A stretch of DNA of 64,000 nt, from assembly GCF_031458325.1 (NCBI RefSeq), contig NZ_JAVDYG010000001.1, forward strand, positions 3,348,001 to 3,412,000, in the 5' to 3' direction. This document shows, piece after piece, positions 16,825-26,437 of this stretch. A program made the translations under genes and the position numbers. Source of the DNA: Nocardioides marmoribigeumensis (GTDB lineage: Bacteria; Actinomycetota; Actinomycetes; Propionibacteriales; Nocardioidaceae). Positions within the stretch are counted from its first letter, which is position 1. Each line of letters opens with the position of its first letter. The notes below the pieces were generated by a model that worked only from the letters and a program-made list of their open reading frames with translations, did no database searches and was not told the DNA's origin.

Positions 16825-17873
16825 GCACCCCTCCTCCCGGGCCGCCGGACGGGCCGCGCCACCTCAGCCCCTGGTCGGTGCTCCGCAGCACGATCCACGT
16901 CCTGGTCACCCAGGATCCGTCGACCGGCCGCCTCGCCCTGGTGCACGGCGCCACCGACGCCGGCGAACCGATGGCCGTCGCGTTCACCGACCCGGCCTTC
17001 GGCCGCGCCCAGGCCGCGGCCAACCCCGTGGCCGGCACGCCCCAGGAGGTCAGCGCCGCGACCGGCTACGAGATCGTCGCGCTGCTCCCGCAGGGCTGCG
17101 GGCTCTGGATCGACCCCGGCACGCCGGGCTGGACCACCCTCACCCCGGCGACGGTCGAGGACCTGCGCCCCTACGCCGTGCCGGTGCCCGACGGCGTGCA
17201 CCTGGTCTGGGAGGACTTCCCGCCGATCCCCGCGGTCAAGGAGCTCACCGCCGGGGTGCGGCGGGCGGCCAGGGCCCACGAGGGGGTCGCCGCGGTGTGG
17301 ATGCTCGGCATGCAGGTCGGCGACGCCCCGCGCGAGGGGCTGCTGGTCGTCGGGTCCGAGGACGTCGGCCCGGCCCTCACCGCAGTCGCCGACGCCGTGC
17401 GCACCGCCCTGCCCGACCCCGCCGCACGAGGGGCGGAGATCCGGCTGGTCGCCTTCCCCGACGTGCCCCCGCGCGTGCAGGAGCTGCTCGCGACGCGACG
17501 GCCGACGTACTCCCGCATCGGCAACCCTCCGCCGACCCCGCACGCGCGCAGCACGGTCGACCACCTGCGGATGGTCGTGGTGCTCGAGGAGGCGCGCGGC
17601 AACAGCGTGGTCAGCGGCGACGGGGCGCTCGTGGACGGGCGCCCCGCCGTGGTGATGAAGCACCACCTCGACGTCGACGCGCTCAGCCTCGAGCTCGCCC
17701 TGCAGGAGGGGCATCGGCTGGTCGATCTCGGCGACCGGTGGGCGGTGGTGTGCGACCACGGCAGCCCCTCGGTGGTCGGCGGCACGGCCGAGCGCGGGCG
17801 GCTCGCCCAGCGCCTCCAGCGCACCTGGTGGAAGCGCTGGAACAAGAAGCCGCGCGACCCGATCCCGTTGTAG
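16821..17873 (+). CDS. SseB-like hypothetical protein
   Basis: A 350-residue soluble protein starting at GTG 16821, which overlaps the TGA of the FMN-protein gene, so the two are probably co-translated. The first half resembles the SseB N-terminal domain (AVAFTDPAFGRAQAAANPV then LWIDPGTPGWTTLTPATV), and residues about 140-200 (VAAVWMLGMQVGD) resemble an SseB C-terminal domain. The last third (RPAVVMKHHLDVDALSLELA) has no family I recognise. SseB proteins were named for serine-sensitivity phenotypes and have no established activity. Identification is by pattern only and could be wrong. Confidence 0.55.
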   Translation: MSTPPPGPPDGPRHLSPWSVLRSTIHVLVTQDPSTGRLALVHGATDAGEPMAVAFTDPAFGRAQAAANPVAGTPQEVSAATGYEIVALLPQGCGLWIDPGTPGWTTLTPATVEDLRPYAVPVPDGVHLVWEDFPPIPAVKELTAGVRRAARAHEGVAAVWMLGMQVGDAPREGLLVVGSEDVGPALTAVADAVRTALPDPAARGAEIRLVAFPDVPPRVQELLATRRPTYSRIGNPPPTPHARSTVDHLRMVVVLEEARGNSVVSGDGALVDGRPAVVMKHHLDVDALSLELALQEGHRLVDLGDRWAVVCDHGSPSVVGGTAERGRLAQRLQRTWWKRWNKKPRDPIPL

Positions 17874-17876
17874 GGC

Positions 17877-18332
17877 TCAGTGACCGCCGTCGGAGGCCGG
17901 CTCGACGAGCTCGACGAGCACGCCGCCGGCGTCCTTGGGGTGCAGGAAGTTGACCCGGCTGTCGGACGTGCCGCGCTTGGGAGCGTCGTACAGCGTGCGG
18001 ACGCCGCGCTCGTTGAGGATCGCGGCGACCTTCTCCACGTCGGTGACGCGGTAGGCCAGCTGCTGCATCCCCGGCCCGTTGCGGTCCAGGAACTTGGCGA
18101 TCGTGCTCGTCTCGTCGAGCGGGGCCAGCAGTTGGATGCACGAGCCGGAGTCGCCGACGCCGACCATCGCCTCGCGGACGCCCTGCTCCTCGTTGGTCTC
18201 CTCGTGGAGGACCTTCATGCCGTAGACGTCGCGGTAGAACGCCATCGCCTCGTCGAGGTCGGGCACGGCCACGCCGACGTGGTCGATCGCGATGAACAGG
18301 TGCTCGGGGATCTGCAGGGAGGCGTCGCTCAT
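17877..18332 (-). CDS. mce: methylmalonyl-CoA / ethylmalonyl-CoA epimerase
   Basis: A 151-residue vicinal-oxygen-chelate protein that interconverts C2 epimers of methylmalonyl-CoA and ethylmalonyl-CoA, linking Ccr to the mutase. The first metal histidine is in IDHVGVAVPDLDEAMAFY, with IQLLAPLDETSTIAKFL and GMQQLAYRV in the middle and NFLHPKDAGGVLVELVEP at the end; these are the conserved metal and substrate segments. ATG 18332 is preferred because VOC epimerases begin just before the IDHVGVAV strand; the frame is open for 72 bases more. Ends four bases from the convergent SseB-like gene. Divergent from the acetyl-CoA acetyltransferase gene. Confidence 0.9.
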   Translation of the reverse strand: MSDASLQIPEHLFIAIDHVGVAVPDLDEAMAFYRDVYGMKVLHEETNEEQGVREAMVGVGDSGSCIQLLAPLDETSTIAKFLDRNGPGMQQLAYRVTDVEKVAAILNERGVRTLYDAPKRGTSDSRVNFLHPKDAGGVLVELVEPASDGGH

Positions 18333-18432
18333 GCCGCCATCGTCGTACGACGGCCGCGCGGGCGTCCACGGCGCAGGCGCGACTGTGACCTGTCCCTCAG
18401 ACACCAGGGCCGGTCACCCCTGCCGCCGACCG

Positions 18433-18448
18433 GCTACCCGTCGGTATC
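18433..18448. promoter_or_regulatory. operator-like dyad upstream of acetyl-CoA acetyltransferase
   Basis: GCTACC-CGTC-GGTATC is a degenerate copy (one change per half) of the dyad before hbd and ccr. It overlaps TATCGT (18445-18450), a possible -10 for the thiolase gene 35 bases downstream. Confidence 0.45.
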
Positions 18449-18484
18449 GTCGGTGAGTCCGCCACGTCCCTCCAGGAGGCACAC

Positions 18485-19672
<1,188 letters not shown>

Positions 19673-19674
19673 AC

Positions 19675-19700
19675 GTGGTCTCGACAGGCTCGACCACCGG
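19675..19700 (+). repeat. REP-like palindrome GTGGTC...GACCAC at meaB start
   Basis: The segment starting GTGGTCTCGACAGGCTCGAC and closing in GACCACCGG forms an imperfect dyad (GTGGTC/GACCAC with inner TCGA arms). From memory, sequences of this form are dispersed extragenic palindromes in Nocardioides and relatives. It occupies the gap between thiolase and meaB and supplies the first codons of the called meaB frame. Only one copy was noticed in this window. Confidence 0.45.
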
Positions 19701-20661
19701 AGGTGGCCTGAGCACACGCAGAGTCGTCGCCGTCCCCGAGCTGGTCGACCAGGCCCGCTCGGGGAAGGCGCGCGCCGTCGGACGGCTGATCTCGCTGGTC
19801 GAGGACGGCTCGCCCCAGCTGCGTGAGGTGATGGCCGCGCTCGCGCCGCACGTGGGTCGGGCGCACGTCGTGGGCGTCACCGGCGCCCCGGGCGTGGGCA
19901 AGTCGACCTCGACCAACGCGCTGGTCCGCTCCTGGCGGTCCCAGGGCAAGCGGGTCGCGGTCCTCGCGGTCGACCCCTCGTCGCCGTACTCCGGGGGCGC
20001 GCTGCTCGGCGACCGCGTGCGGATGGGCGACCACGCGACCGACCGCGACGTCTACATCCGCTCGATGGCCTCCCGCGGCCACCTCGGCGGCCTGGCCTGG
20101 GCCGCGCCGCAGGCGGTGCGCGTGCTGGACGCGGCCGGCTTCGACGTGGTGCTGCTCGAGACCGTCGGCGTCGGGCAGAGCGAGGTCGAGGTGGCCGGCG
20201 CCGCCGACACCACCGTCGTGCTCCTCGCCCCCGGCATGGGCGACGGGATCCAGGCGGCGAAGGCCGGCATCCTCGAGGTCGGCGACGTCTACGTGGTCAA
20301 CAAGGCCGACCGGCCCGAGGCGGCGACCGTCCGCCGCGACCTGCGCTCGATGCTCGCGCTGACCGAGCGGCGTGACGCCGCCTGGCGGCCACCGGTCCTG
20401 CTCATGTCGGCCCAGTCGGGCGAGGGCGTCGAGGAGGTCACCGAGGCCCTCGACCGCCACCTCGCCCAGGCCCAGGAGAGCGGCGACCTCGAGCGCCGTC
20501 GCCTGCGTCGTGCCCGGGCCGAGGTCGAGGCGCTCGCGGTGGACGCCCTGCGCAGGCAGTGGGAGGGCGTCGGCTCCGACGGACGCGTCGACGACCTGGC
20601 CGCCCAGGTCGCCGAGGGACGGCTGGACCCCTACGCCGCCGCCGACGCGCTGCTGGGATGA
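19675..20661 (+). CDS. meaB: MeaB GTPase, chaperone of B12-dependent acyl-CoA mutase
   Basis: A 328-residue G3E-type GTPase that gates cofactor loading and protects methylmalonyl- or ethylmalonyl-CoA mutase. P-loop GAPGVGKS is at about residues 70-77; DPSSPYSGGALLGDRVRM, a MeaB/ArgK signature, follows, then ETVGVGQSE (switch) and NKAD for guanine recognition. MeaB of other bacteria is about 320-330 residues. The GTG at 19675 is the only standard start before the conserved region, but it lies in a REP-like palindrome, so the first 15 residues (VSTGSTTGGGLSTRR) may be encoded by an inserted repeat or the true start may be the non-standard CTG downstream. Coupled to the thiolase gene. Confidence 0.9.
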   Translation: MVSTGSTTGGGLSTRRVVAVPELVDQARSGKARAVGRLISLVEDGSPQLREVMAALAPHVGRAHVVGVTGAPGVGKSTSTNALVRSWRSQGKRVAVLAVDPSSPYSGGALLGDRVRMGDHATDRDVYIRSMASRGHLGGLAWAAPQAVRVLDAAGFDVVLLETVGVGQSEVEVAGAADTTVVLLAPGMGDGIQAAKAGILEVGDVYVVNKADRPEAATVRRDLRSMLALTERRDAAWRPPVLLMSAQSGEGVEEVTEALDRHLAQAQESGDLERRRLRRARAEVEALAVDALRRQWEGVGSDGRVDDLAAQVAEGRLDPYAAADALLG

Positions 20662-20733
20662 GGCCGAATCCCACTCCGCCCGGCTGGACCGTCGCTAGGG
20701 TCGTCGGGACTCTCGAGGGAGGACGGGGAGCCC

Positions 20734-21282
20734 ATGAAGGGGATCATCTTCAACCTGGTCGAGGAAGCCGTGACGGCCCGCCACGGTGAGGACGCCTGGG
20801 ACCAGGTGCTCGACCGCGCCGGCGTCACCGGCGCCTACACCTCGCTGGAGCTCTACCCCGACGAGGAGCTGCGGGCGCTGGTCGCCTCCGGCGCGGAGCT
20901 GCTCGACACCGACCCGGGCGAGCTCACCCGCTGGCTGGGCCACGAGGCCCTGCTGGGCCTCGCCGAGCGCTACCCGCACTTCTTCGCGCCGCACGCCTCG
21001 ACGCGGCCGTTCCTGCTCACGCTCAACGACGTGATCCATCCCGAGGTCCGCAAGCTCCACGTCAACGCCGACCCGCCCGACTTCGGGTTCGACGAGGGGG
21101 AGGGGGACGCGCTGCTCCTCACCTACGCCTCGCGCCGCCGGCTGTGCGACCTGGCCGTCGGCATGATCGACGGTGCCGCGACCCACTTCCGCGAGACCTC
21201 CCGGCTGACCCACGACGTCTGCATGAAGGACGGTGCCGAGGCCTGCGTGCTCACGGTGTCGTTCGCGCCGGCGCATGCTTGA
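20734..21282 (+). CDS. H-NOX haem nitric-oxide sensor
   Basis: A 182-residue haem NO/oxygen-binding protein. The proximal haem ligand is His102 in LNDVIHPEVRKL, and the propionate-binding motif is Tyr131-x-Ser133-x-Arg135 in LTYASRRRL; both fall at the canonical residue numbers of the family. Position 140, a tyrosine in oxygen-binding members, is leucine here, so a NO-selective sensor is predicted. Starts MKGIIFNLVEEAV, the normal H-NOX N-terminus. The next gene, a histidine kinase, overlaps the last eight bases, the standard H-NOX/kinase pairing in bacteria. It stands directly before the nitrate assimilation operon, where reactive nitrogen could arise. Confidence 0.93.
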   Translation: MKGIIFNLVEEAVTARHGEDAWDQVLDRAGVTGAYTSLELYPDEELRALVASGAELLDTDPGELTRWLGHEALLGLAERYPHFFAPHASTRPFLLTLNDVIHPEVRKLHVNADPPDFGFDEGEGDALLLTYASRRRLCDLAVGMIDGAATHFRETSRLTHDVCMKDGAEACVLTVSFAPAHA

Positions 21283-22639
21283 CGGGGTCCAGGGGGGACC
21301 GGTCGAGGCGGAGCGGGCCTCGGAGGTCGCGCGCCTGCGCCAGCGGCTGACCCGCGAGCGCGAGGCGCGCCGCGCGGCGGAGCGCACCGGCGAGGCGGCC
21401 ACGACCGCGTTGTACGACGCGCTGCAGGACCTGCGCGCCGCCCAGGCCGACCTGGTGGAGCAGGCGGGCCGCGAGCGGCTCGTCGCCGAGCTGGTCCGCG
21501 ACTTCCGGCAGGACCTCGACCCGGTCAAGCTGCGCGACCGCGCGTGCACCGGGCTCCAGGCGGCCCTCGGGGTCGACCGCTGCGAGGTGCTCGCCCATCC
21601 GTGGGTGGACCACCCCGCCCTCGCCACCCGGCTGGCGGCGCTCACCGAGCCCGCCGACGGGCTGTGGGTCGACGACCTCGAGGACCTCGAGGACGACCCC
21701 GAGCTGTGGGAGGACATGGGGGGCGCGGCGCTCGGCTGCGAGCCGATCCTGGTGGGCGCGGACTACCAGGGCTGGCTCCTGGTCGTCTCGTCGACACCGC
21801 GGACCTGGGCCGGTCGCGACCGCGCCCTGCTGCGCGGCATCGTGCGCGACCTGGGCGCCTCCCTGGTGCAGGCCGACGCCTGGGAGCAGCAGGCGCAGAC
21901 CATGCGCCGCCTGCGGGAGCTCGACCAGGCCAAGACCGACTTCGTGGCGACGGTGTCGCACGAGCTGCGCACCCCGCTGTCCAGCATCCGGGGCTACAGC
22001 GAGCTCCTGCGTGAGGGGATGCTCGGCGCGCTGTCGTCCGAGCAGGACCGCGCCGTCGAGGTGATCGACCGCAACGCCGACCGGCTGCTGCGGCTCGTGG
22101 GCGACCTGCTCACGCTCGCCGAGGTCGACTCGGGCGCGGGCTCGCACCACGAGGCGCTCGAGCCGGTCGACCTGACTGCCGTCGTGCACGACAGCCACCG
22201 CTCACTGCTGCCGATCCTCCGGGCGCGGCGGCTCGAGGTCGTGCTGCCCGAGCGCGGGCTCGTGCCGACGGTCCTCGGGGTCGCCAGCCACCTCGACCGG
22301 GTGGTCCTCAACCTGCTGAGCAACGCGGTGAAGTTCACCGAGGACCTCGGCCGGGTGGTGGTCGAGCTGTGCCTCGCCGACGCGCCCGACCCGACGCGGC
22401 CGGCCCACGTCGTGCTCAGCGTGCGTGACTCCGGCATCGGCATCTCCCGGGAGCAGCAGCACCGGCTCTTCGAGCGTTTCTTCCGCTCGGTCGAGGCCCA
22501 GCAGGCCGCGATCCAGGGCACCGGGCTCGGCCTGGCGGTGTGCAAGGCGATCGTCGACGCCCACGGCGGCACGATCCACGTCGACTCCGAGGTCGGCGTC
22601 GGCACCACCGTCACCGTCTCGCTGCCCACCGCCGTCTGA
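21275..22639 (+). CDS. H-NOX-associated sensor histidine kinase
   Basis: A 454-residue cytoplasmic kinase without membrane helices. A coiled coil (residues 10-75) leads to a GAF-like region (about 80-200), then HisKA with His229 in VSHELRTPLSSI, and a HATPase domain with NLLSNAVKFTE (N box), DSGIGIS (G1) and GTGLGLAVCKAI (G2). ATG 21275 lies inside the end of the H-NOX gene, so the two are translationally coupled and very likely form a complex in which haem ligation controls kinase activity. No response regulator gene is adjacent; the partner must be elsewhere. Confidence 0.9.
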   Translation: MLDGVQGGPVEAERASEVARLRQRLTREREARRAAERTGEAATTALYDALQDLRAAQADLVEQAGRERLVAELVRDFRQDLDPVKLRDRACTGLQAALGVDRCEVLAHPWVDHPALATRLAALTEPADGLWVDDLEDLEDDPELWEDMGGAALGCEPILVGADYQGWLLVVSSTPRTWAGRDRALLRGIVRDLGASLVQADAWEQQAQTMRRLRELDQAKTDFVATVSHELRTPLSSIRGYSELLREGMLGALSSEQDRAVEVIDRNADRLLRLVGDLLTLAEVDSGAGSHHEALEPVDLTAVVHDSHRSLLPILRARRLEVVLPERGLVPTVLGVASHLDRVVLNLLSNAVKFTEDLGRVVVELCLADAPDPTRPAHVVLSVRDSGIGISREQQHRLFERFFRSVEAQQAAIQGTGLGLAVCKAIVDAHGGTIHVDSEVGVGTTVTVSLPTAV

Positions 22640-22784
22640 GCGCGGACCTCACGACCGGCCGAGGGTCGTTGCGAGGAACGCTTAACGCGGCCGCGACGCC
22701 ACCGGCCACGACCCGAAACACGGTCCGGCTTGTCTGTGCGTCACGAGGTCCCGACGGGGGGCCCGTGGACGACGGGAGACAGCC

Positions 22785-24320
22785 GTGGCGGCAACCGACG
22801 TGGTCTCGGCAGGGACCACCCAGACCGGAGCGGCGACCGGCGCCGGGCGGTGGATCGAGCACTGGGACCCCGAGGACGAGGTGTTCTGGGAGACGACCGG
22901 GCGCCGGGTGGCCCGGCGCAACCTGGCCTGGTCGGTCCTCGCCGAGCACCTCGGCTTCTCGGTGTGGGTCCTGTGGAGCGTGAGCGCCGCCCTGCTGGCG
23001 AAGGCCGGCTTCGCCTTCACCCCGCAGCAGCTGTTCTGGCTGGTCGCGGTGCCCAACCTGGTCGGCTCGCTGCTGCGCCTGCCCTACACGTTCGCGGTGC
23101 CGCGCTTCGGCGGCCGCAACTGGACGGTCGTCAGCGCGCTGCTCCTGCTGGTCCCGACGCTGCTCTTCGCCTACGTCGTCCAGCAGCCCGGGACGCCGTA
23201 CTGGGTGTTCGTCGCGATCGCCGCGACCGCCGGCGTCGGCGGCGGCAACTTCGCCTCGTCGATGGCCAACATCAACCACTGCTACCCGGTGCGCCGCAAG
23301 GGCGCGGCGCTCGGGCTCAACGCGGCGGGGGGCAACGCGGGCGTCGCGGTGATCCAGCTCTTCCTGCCGGTGGTGGTCGGGGGTGCGGGCCTGTTCGGCC
23401 TGGTCAAGGGGTCGGAGGCGCTGGACCTGCCGCGGGCCGGGTTCCTGTACGCCGGCCTCGCGCTGGTGGCGGCCGCCGCGGCGTACTTCTTCATGGACAA
23501 CCTGCGCACGGCCCACTCCACGCCTCGCGAGCAGCTGGCCGTCGTGCGCTACCGGCACACGTGGGTGATGGCGTTCCTCTACATCGGCACCTTCGGCTCG
23601 TTCATCGGCTACTCCTCGGCGATGCCGCTGCTGATCAGGCTGAACTTCTGGAACCAGCCGGTCCCGACGGTCCCCGGCATCGGCATCAACTTCGTGTACT
23701 ACGCGTTCCTCGGGGCGCTCGTCGGCTCCGCCGCACGGCCCTTCGGCGGCTGGCTGGCCGACCGCTTCGGCGGGGCGCGGGTCACGTTGGCCGGCTTCCT
23801 GGCGATGGTCGTCGGCACTCTCGCGGTGCTCGCCACGCTGGTGCAGCTCAGCCCCGTGCCCAAGCCGACCGGCGTCCCGGACCCGGCCACCTTCGAGTAC
23901 TCCGACGCGGTGCGCGCGGCGGTCGACGACAACGCGGCGGTGTTCCCCTTGTTCCTGGCGGCGTTCCTCTTCGTCTTCGCGGCGACCGGCATCGCCAACG
24001 GGTCGGCCTACCGGATGATCCCGGCGATCTGGAAGGGCCACTACGCCGCCCGCACCGGCGCGCCCGGCTCGCCGGAGCGCCGGCTCGCCGAGCGGCGGGC
24101 GGCCAAGGAGTCCTCGGCGGTGCTCGGCCTGGTCGGCGCCGTCGGCGCGATGGGTGGCTTCCTCGTCCCGATCACCTTCGGCGCCCCCTGGGTGTCCGAC
24201 CCGGTCGCCGCCACCAAGAGCGCGTTCGTGGTGTTCACGGGCTTCTACGTCGTGTGCCTGGCGGTCACCTGGGCGGTCTACCTGCGCAAGGGCGCCGCGC
24301 TGGCGGAGGTCCGCGTGTGA
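22785..24320 (+). CDS. narK: nitrate/nitrite transporter (NarK/NasA family MFS)
   Basis: A 511-residue major-facilitator protein with about 12 hydrophobic helices. The nitrate signature is present twice in kind: GGGNFASSMANINHCYP with LGLNAAGGNAGVAV in the first half, and GAVGAMGGFLVPI in the second. A soluble N-terminal stretch WIEHWDPEDEVFWETTG is typical of actinobacterial and NarK2/NarU-like members. GTG 22785 is preceded by GGGAG at good spacing. It leads an operon whose products reduce nitrate to ammonium, so nitrate uptake is the likely job. The stop overlaps the nitrate reductase start by four bases. Confidence 0.9.
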   Translation: MAATDVVSAGTTQTGAATGAGRWIEHWDPEDEVFWETTGRRVARRNLAWSVLAEHLGFSVWVLWSVSAALLAKAGFAFTPQQLFWLVAVPNLVGSLLRLPYTFAVPRFGGRNWTVVSALLLLVPTLLFAYVVQQPGTPYWVFVAIAATAGVGGGNFASSMANINHCYPVRRKGAALGLNAAGGNAGVAVIQLFLPVVVGGAGLFGLVKGSEALDLPRAGFLYAGLALVAAAAAYFFMDNLRTAHSTPREQLAVVRYRHTWVMAFLYIGTFGSFIGYSSAMPLLIRLNFWNQPVPTVPGIGINFVYYAFLGALVGSAARPFGGWLADRFGGARVTLAGFLAMVVGTLAVLATLVQLSPVPKPTGVPDPATFEYSDAVRAAVDDNAAVFPLFLAAFLFVFAATGIANGSAYRMIPAIWKGHYAARTGAPGSPERRLAERRAAKESSAVLGLVGAVGAMGGFLVPITFGAPWVSDPVAATKSAFVVFTGFYVVCLAVTWAVYLRKGAALAEVRV

Positions 24321-26437
24321 GCGAGCCCGTCCGCACGCACTGCCCCTACTGCGCGCTGCAGTGCGCGACGACCCTCCACGCCGTCCCCGGCGGTGGCGTG
24401 GAGGTGTCGCCGCGCGACTTCCCGACCAACCGGGGTGGCCTGTGCCAGAAGGGCTGGACGGCGGCCGAGGTGCTGCGCGCACCGGACCGCCTCACGCACC
24501 CCTGGGTGCGCCGCGACGGGGCCCTCGTGCCGGCGTCCTGGGACGAGGCGCTCGGGCTCGTCGCCTCGCGGGTCCGGTCGCTGCAGGCCGAGCACGGCCG
24601 CGACTGCGTCGGCGTCCTCGGTGGGGGCGGCCTCACCAACGAGAAGGCCTACACGCTGGGCAAGTGGGCGCGTCTCGCGCTGGGCACCCGGATGATCGAC
24701 TACAACGGCCGCTTCTGCATGTCCGCCGCGGCCGCTGCGGGCAACCGGGCCTTCGGGATCGACCGCGGGCTGCCCTTCCCCGTCGCCGACATCGACCGCG
24801 CACAGGCCGTGCTCCTGCTGGGCAGCAACGTGGCGGACACGATGCCGCCGTTCGTCCAGCACCTCGCCGGTGCCCGGCGGGCCGGCGGCCTCGTGGTGGT
24901 CGACCCCCGCCGGTCGGCGACCGCGGCGCTCTGCGCGGACGGGGGCGGCCTGCACCTGCAGCCGGTGCCCGGGACCGACCAGGTGCTGCTGCTCGGCCTG
25001 CTGCACGTGCTCGTGCGCAGCGGCCGCGTCGACGCGTCGTACGTCGGGTCGCGCACGACGGGCTTCGACGCGGTCGCACGCTCGGTCGCGGACCTGTGGC
25101 CGGAGCGGCTGGCGTCGCTGACCGGTGTGCCCGCGCCGCTGGTGGAGCAGGCCGCGCACCTGCTGGCCGACGCCGCCCCGGTCCACGGGGGTGGCGGCGC
25201 GATGGTGCTCAGCGGCCGCGGCGTGGAGCAGCACGTCGACGGCAGCGACACCGTGGCCGCCGCGATCAACCTCGCCCTGGCGCTCGGCCTGCCGGGTCGC
25301 CCGGCCTCGGGCTACGGCTGCCTGACCGGCCAGGGCAACGGGCAGGGCGGCCGCGAGCACGGGCAGAAGTCGGACCAGCTGCCCGGCTACCGCTCGATCT
25401 CGGACCCCGGTGCCCGTGCCCACGTGGCCGCGGTGTGGGGCGTCGAGGAGTCGGCAGTCCCCGGGCCGGGCGTGCCGGCCGTCGAGCTGCTGGCACGGTG
25501 CGGCTCGTCGGTGCGGGCGCTGTTCGTGCACGGCAGCAACCCGGTCGTCAGCGTCCCCGACGCCTCGGCGGTCACCCGCCGGCTGCGGTCCCTCGACCTC
25601 CTGGTCGTGAGCGACCTCGTGCCCAGCGAGACCGCGCTCCTCGCCGACGTCGTGCTCCCCGTGCCGCAGTGGGCGGAGGAGGAGGGCACGGTCACCAGCC
25701 TCGAGGGCCGCGTGCTGCGCCGGCGCCGCGCGCTGGCGCCCCCACCCGGCGTACGCGACGAGCTGGAGGTGCTCGCCGACCTGGCCGCGCGGCTGGGGTG
25801 CCCGGTGCGGTTCGAGACCGAACCGGCGCGGGTCTTCGACGAGCTGGCGCGGGCCTCGGCCGGTGGGCGTGCGGACTACTCGGGGCTGAGTCACGCGCTG
25901 CTCGACGACGACGAGGCGCGGTTCTGGCCGGTGGCCGACGGCGTGGGCACACCGCGGCTGTTCGCCGACCGCTTCGCCCACGAGGACGGGCTCGCCCGCT
26001 TCCACCCCGTGCGGCCGGGCGACCCGGCCGAGGACCTGCGACCGGACGCGCCGGTCCACCTGGTGACGGGCCGCGTGCTCGCGCACTACCAGTCCGGCGC
26101 CCAGACCCGCCGGGTCCCCGCGCTCGCCGAGTCCGCGCCGGGACCGTTCGTCGAGGTGCACCCGCGCCTGGCCGAGCGGCTCGGTCTGCACGACGGCGAG
26201 CCGGCCGAGGTCGAGTCGGCGCGGGGCGTCGTCGTCGTGCCGGTGCGGGTGACCACCGCCGTGCGGCCCGACACCCTCTTCATGCCCTTCCACTGGCCGG
26301 GCTCGGCCAACGTGCTGACCACCGACGCGACCGACCCCGTCTGCGGGATGCCGGAGCTCAAGGTCTGCGCGGTGCAGGTGCGGCCGCTGTCCCCCTCGCG
26401 GGAGGCGGCCGCCGAGATCGAGGAGGTCCTCGTATGA
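24317..26437 (+). CDS. assimilatory nitrate reductase catalytic subunit
   Basis: A 706-residue cytoplasmic molybdopterin oxidoreductase. The N-terminal [4Fe-4S] motif is HCPYCALQC with a fourth cysteine in GGLCQKGW. Molybdopterin regions include GGGGLTNEKAYTLGKWARL, IDYNGRFCMS (cysteine at the expected Mo-ligand position), LGSNVADTMPP and GCLTGQGNGQGGREHGQKSD, and the C-terminal cap domain starts near LVTGRVLAHYQSG. Lack of a signal peptide and the next gene fit assimilatory NasA/NarB-type nitrate reductase. GTG 24317 overlaps the transporter stop. Formate dehydrogenase-like members are related but do not sit in such an operon. Confidence 0.9.
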   Translation: MSEPVRTHCPYCALQCATTLHAVPGGGVEVSPRDFPTNRGGLCQKGWTAAEVLRAPDRLTHPWVRRDGALVPASWDEALGLVASRVRSLQAEHGRDCVGVLGGGGLTNEKAYTLGKWARLALGTRMIDYNGRFCMSAAAAAGNRAFGIDRGLPFPVADIDRAQAVLLLGSNVADTMPPFVQHLAGARRAGGLVVVDPRRSATAALCADGGGLHLQPVPGTDQVLLLGLLHVLVRSGRVDASYVGSRTTGFDAVARSVADLWPERLASLTGVPAPLVEQAAHLLADAAPVHGGGGAMVLSGRGVEQHVDGSDTVAAAINLALALGLPGRPASGYGCLTGQGNGQGGREHGQKSDQLPGYRSISDPGARAHVAAVWGVEESAVPGPGVPAVELLARCGSSVRALFVHGSNPVVSVPDASAVTRRLRSLDLLVVSDLVPSETALLADVVLPVPQWAEEEGTVTSLEGRVLRRRRALAPPPGVRDELEVLADLAARLGCPVRFETEPARVFDELARASAGGRADYSGLSHALLDDDEARFWPVADGVGTPRLFADRFAHEDGLARFHPVRPGDPAEDLRPDAPVHLVTGRVLAHYQSGAQTRRVPALAESAPGPFVEVHPRLAERLGLHDGEPAEVESARGVVVVPVRVTTAVRPDTLFMPFHWPGSANVLTTDATDPVCGMPELKVCAVQVRPLSPSREAAAEIEEVLV

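Noticed and set aside
22640-22784. GlnR or NarL box before the nitrate transporter
   Set aside because: A GAAAC half occurs but no partner at the required spacing; nothing reliable beyond the ribosome site.
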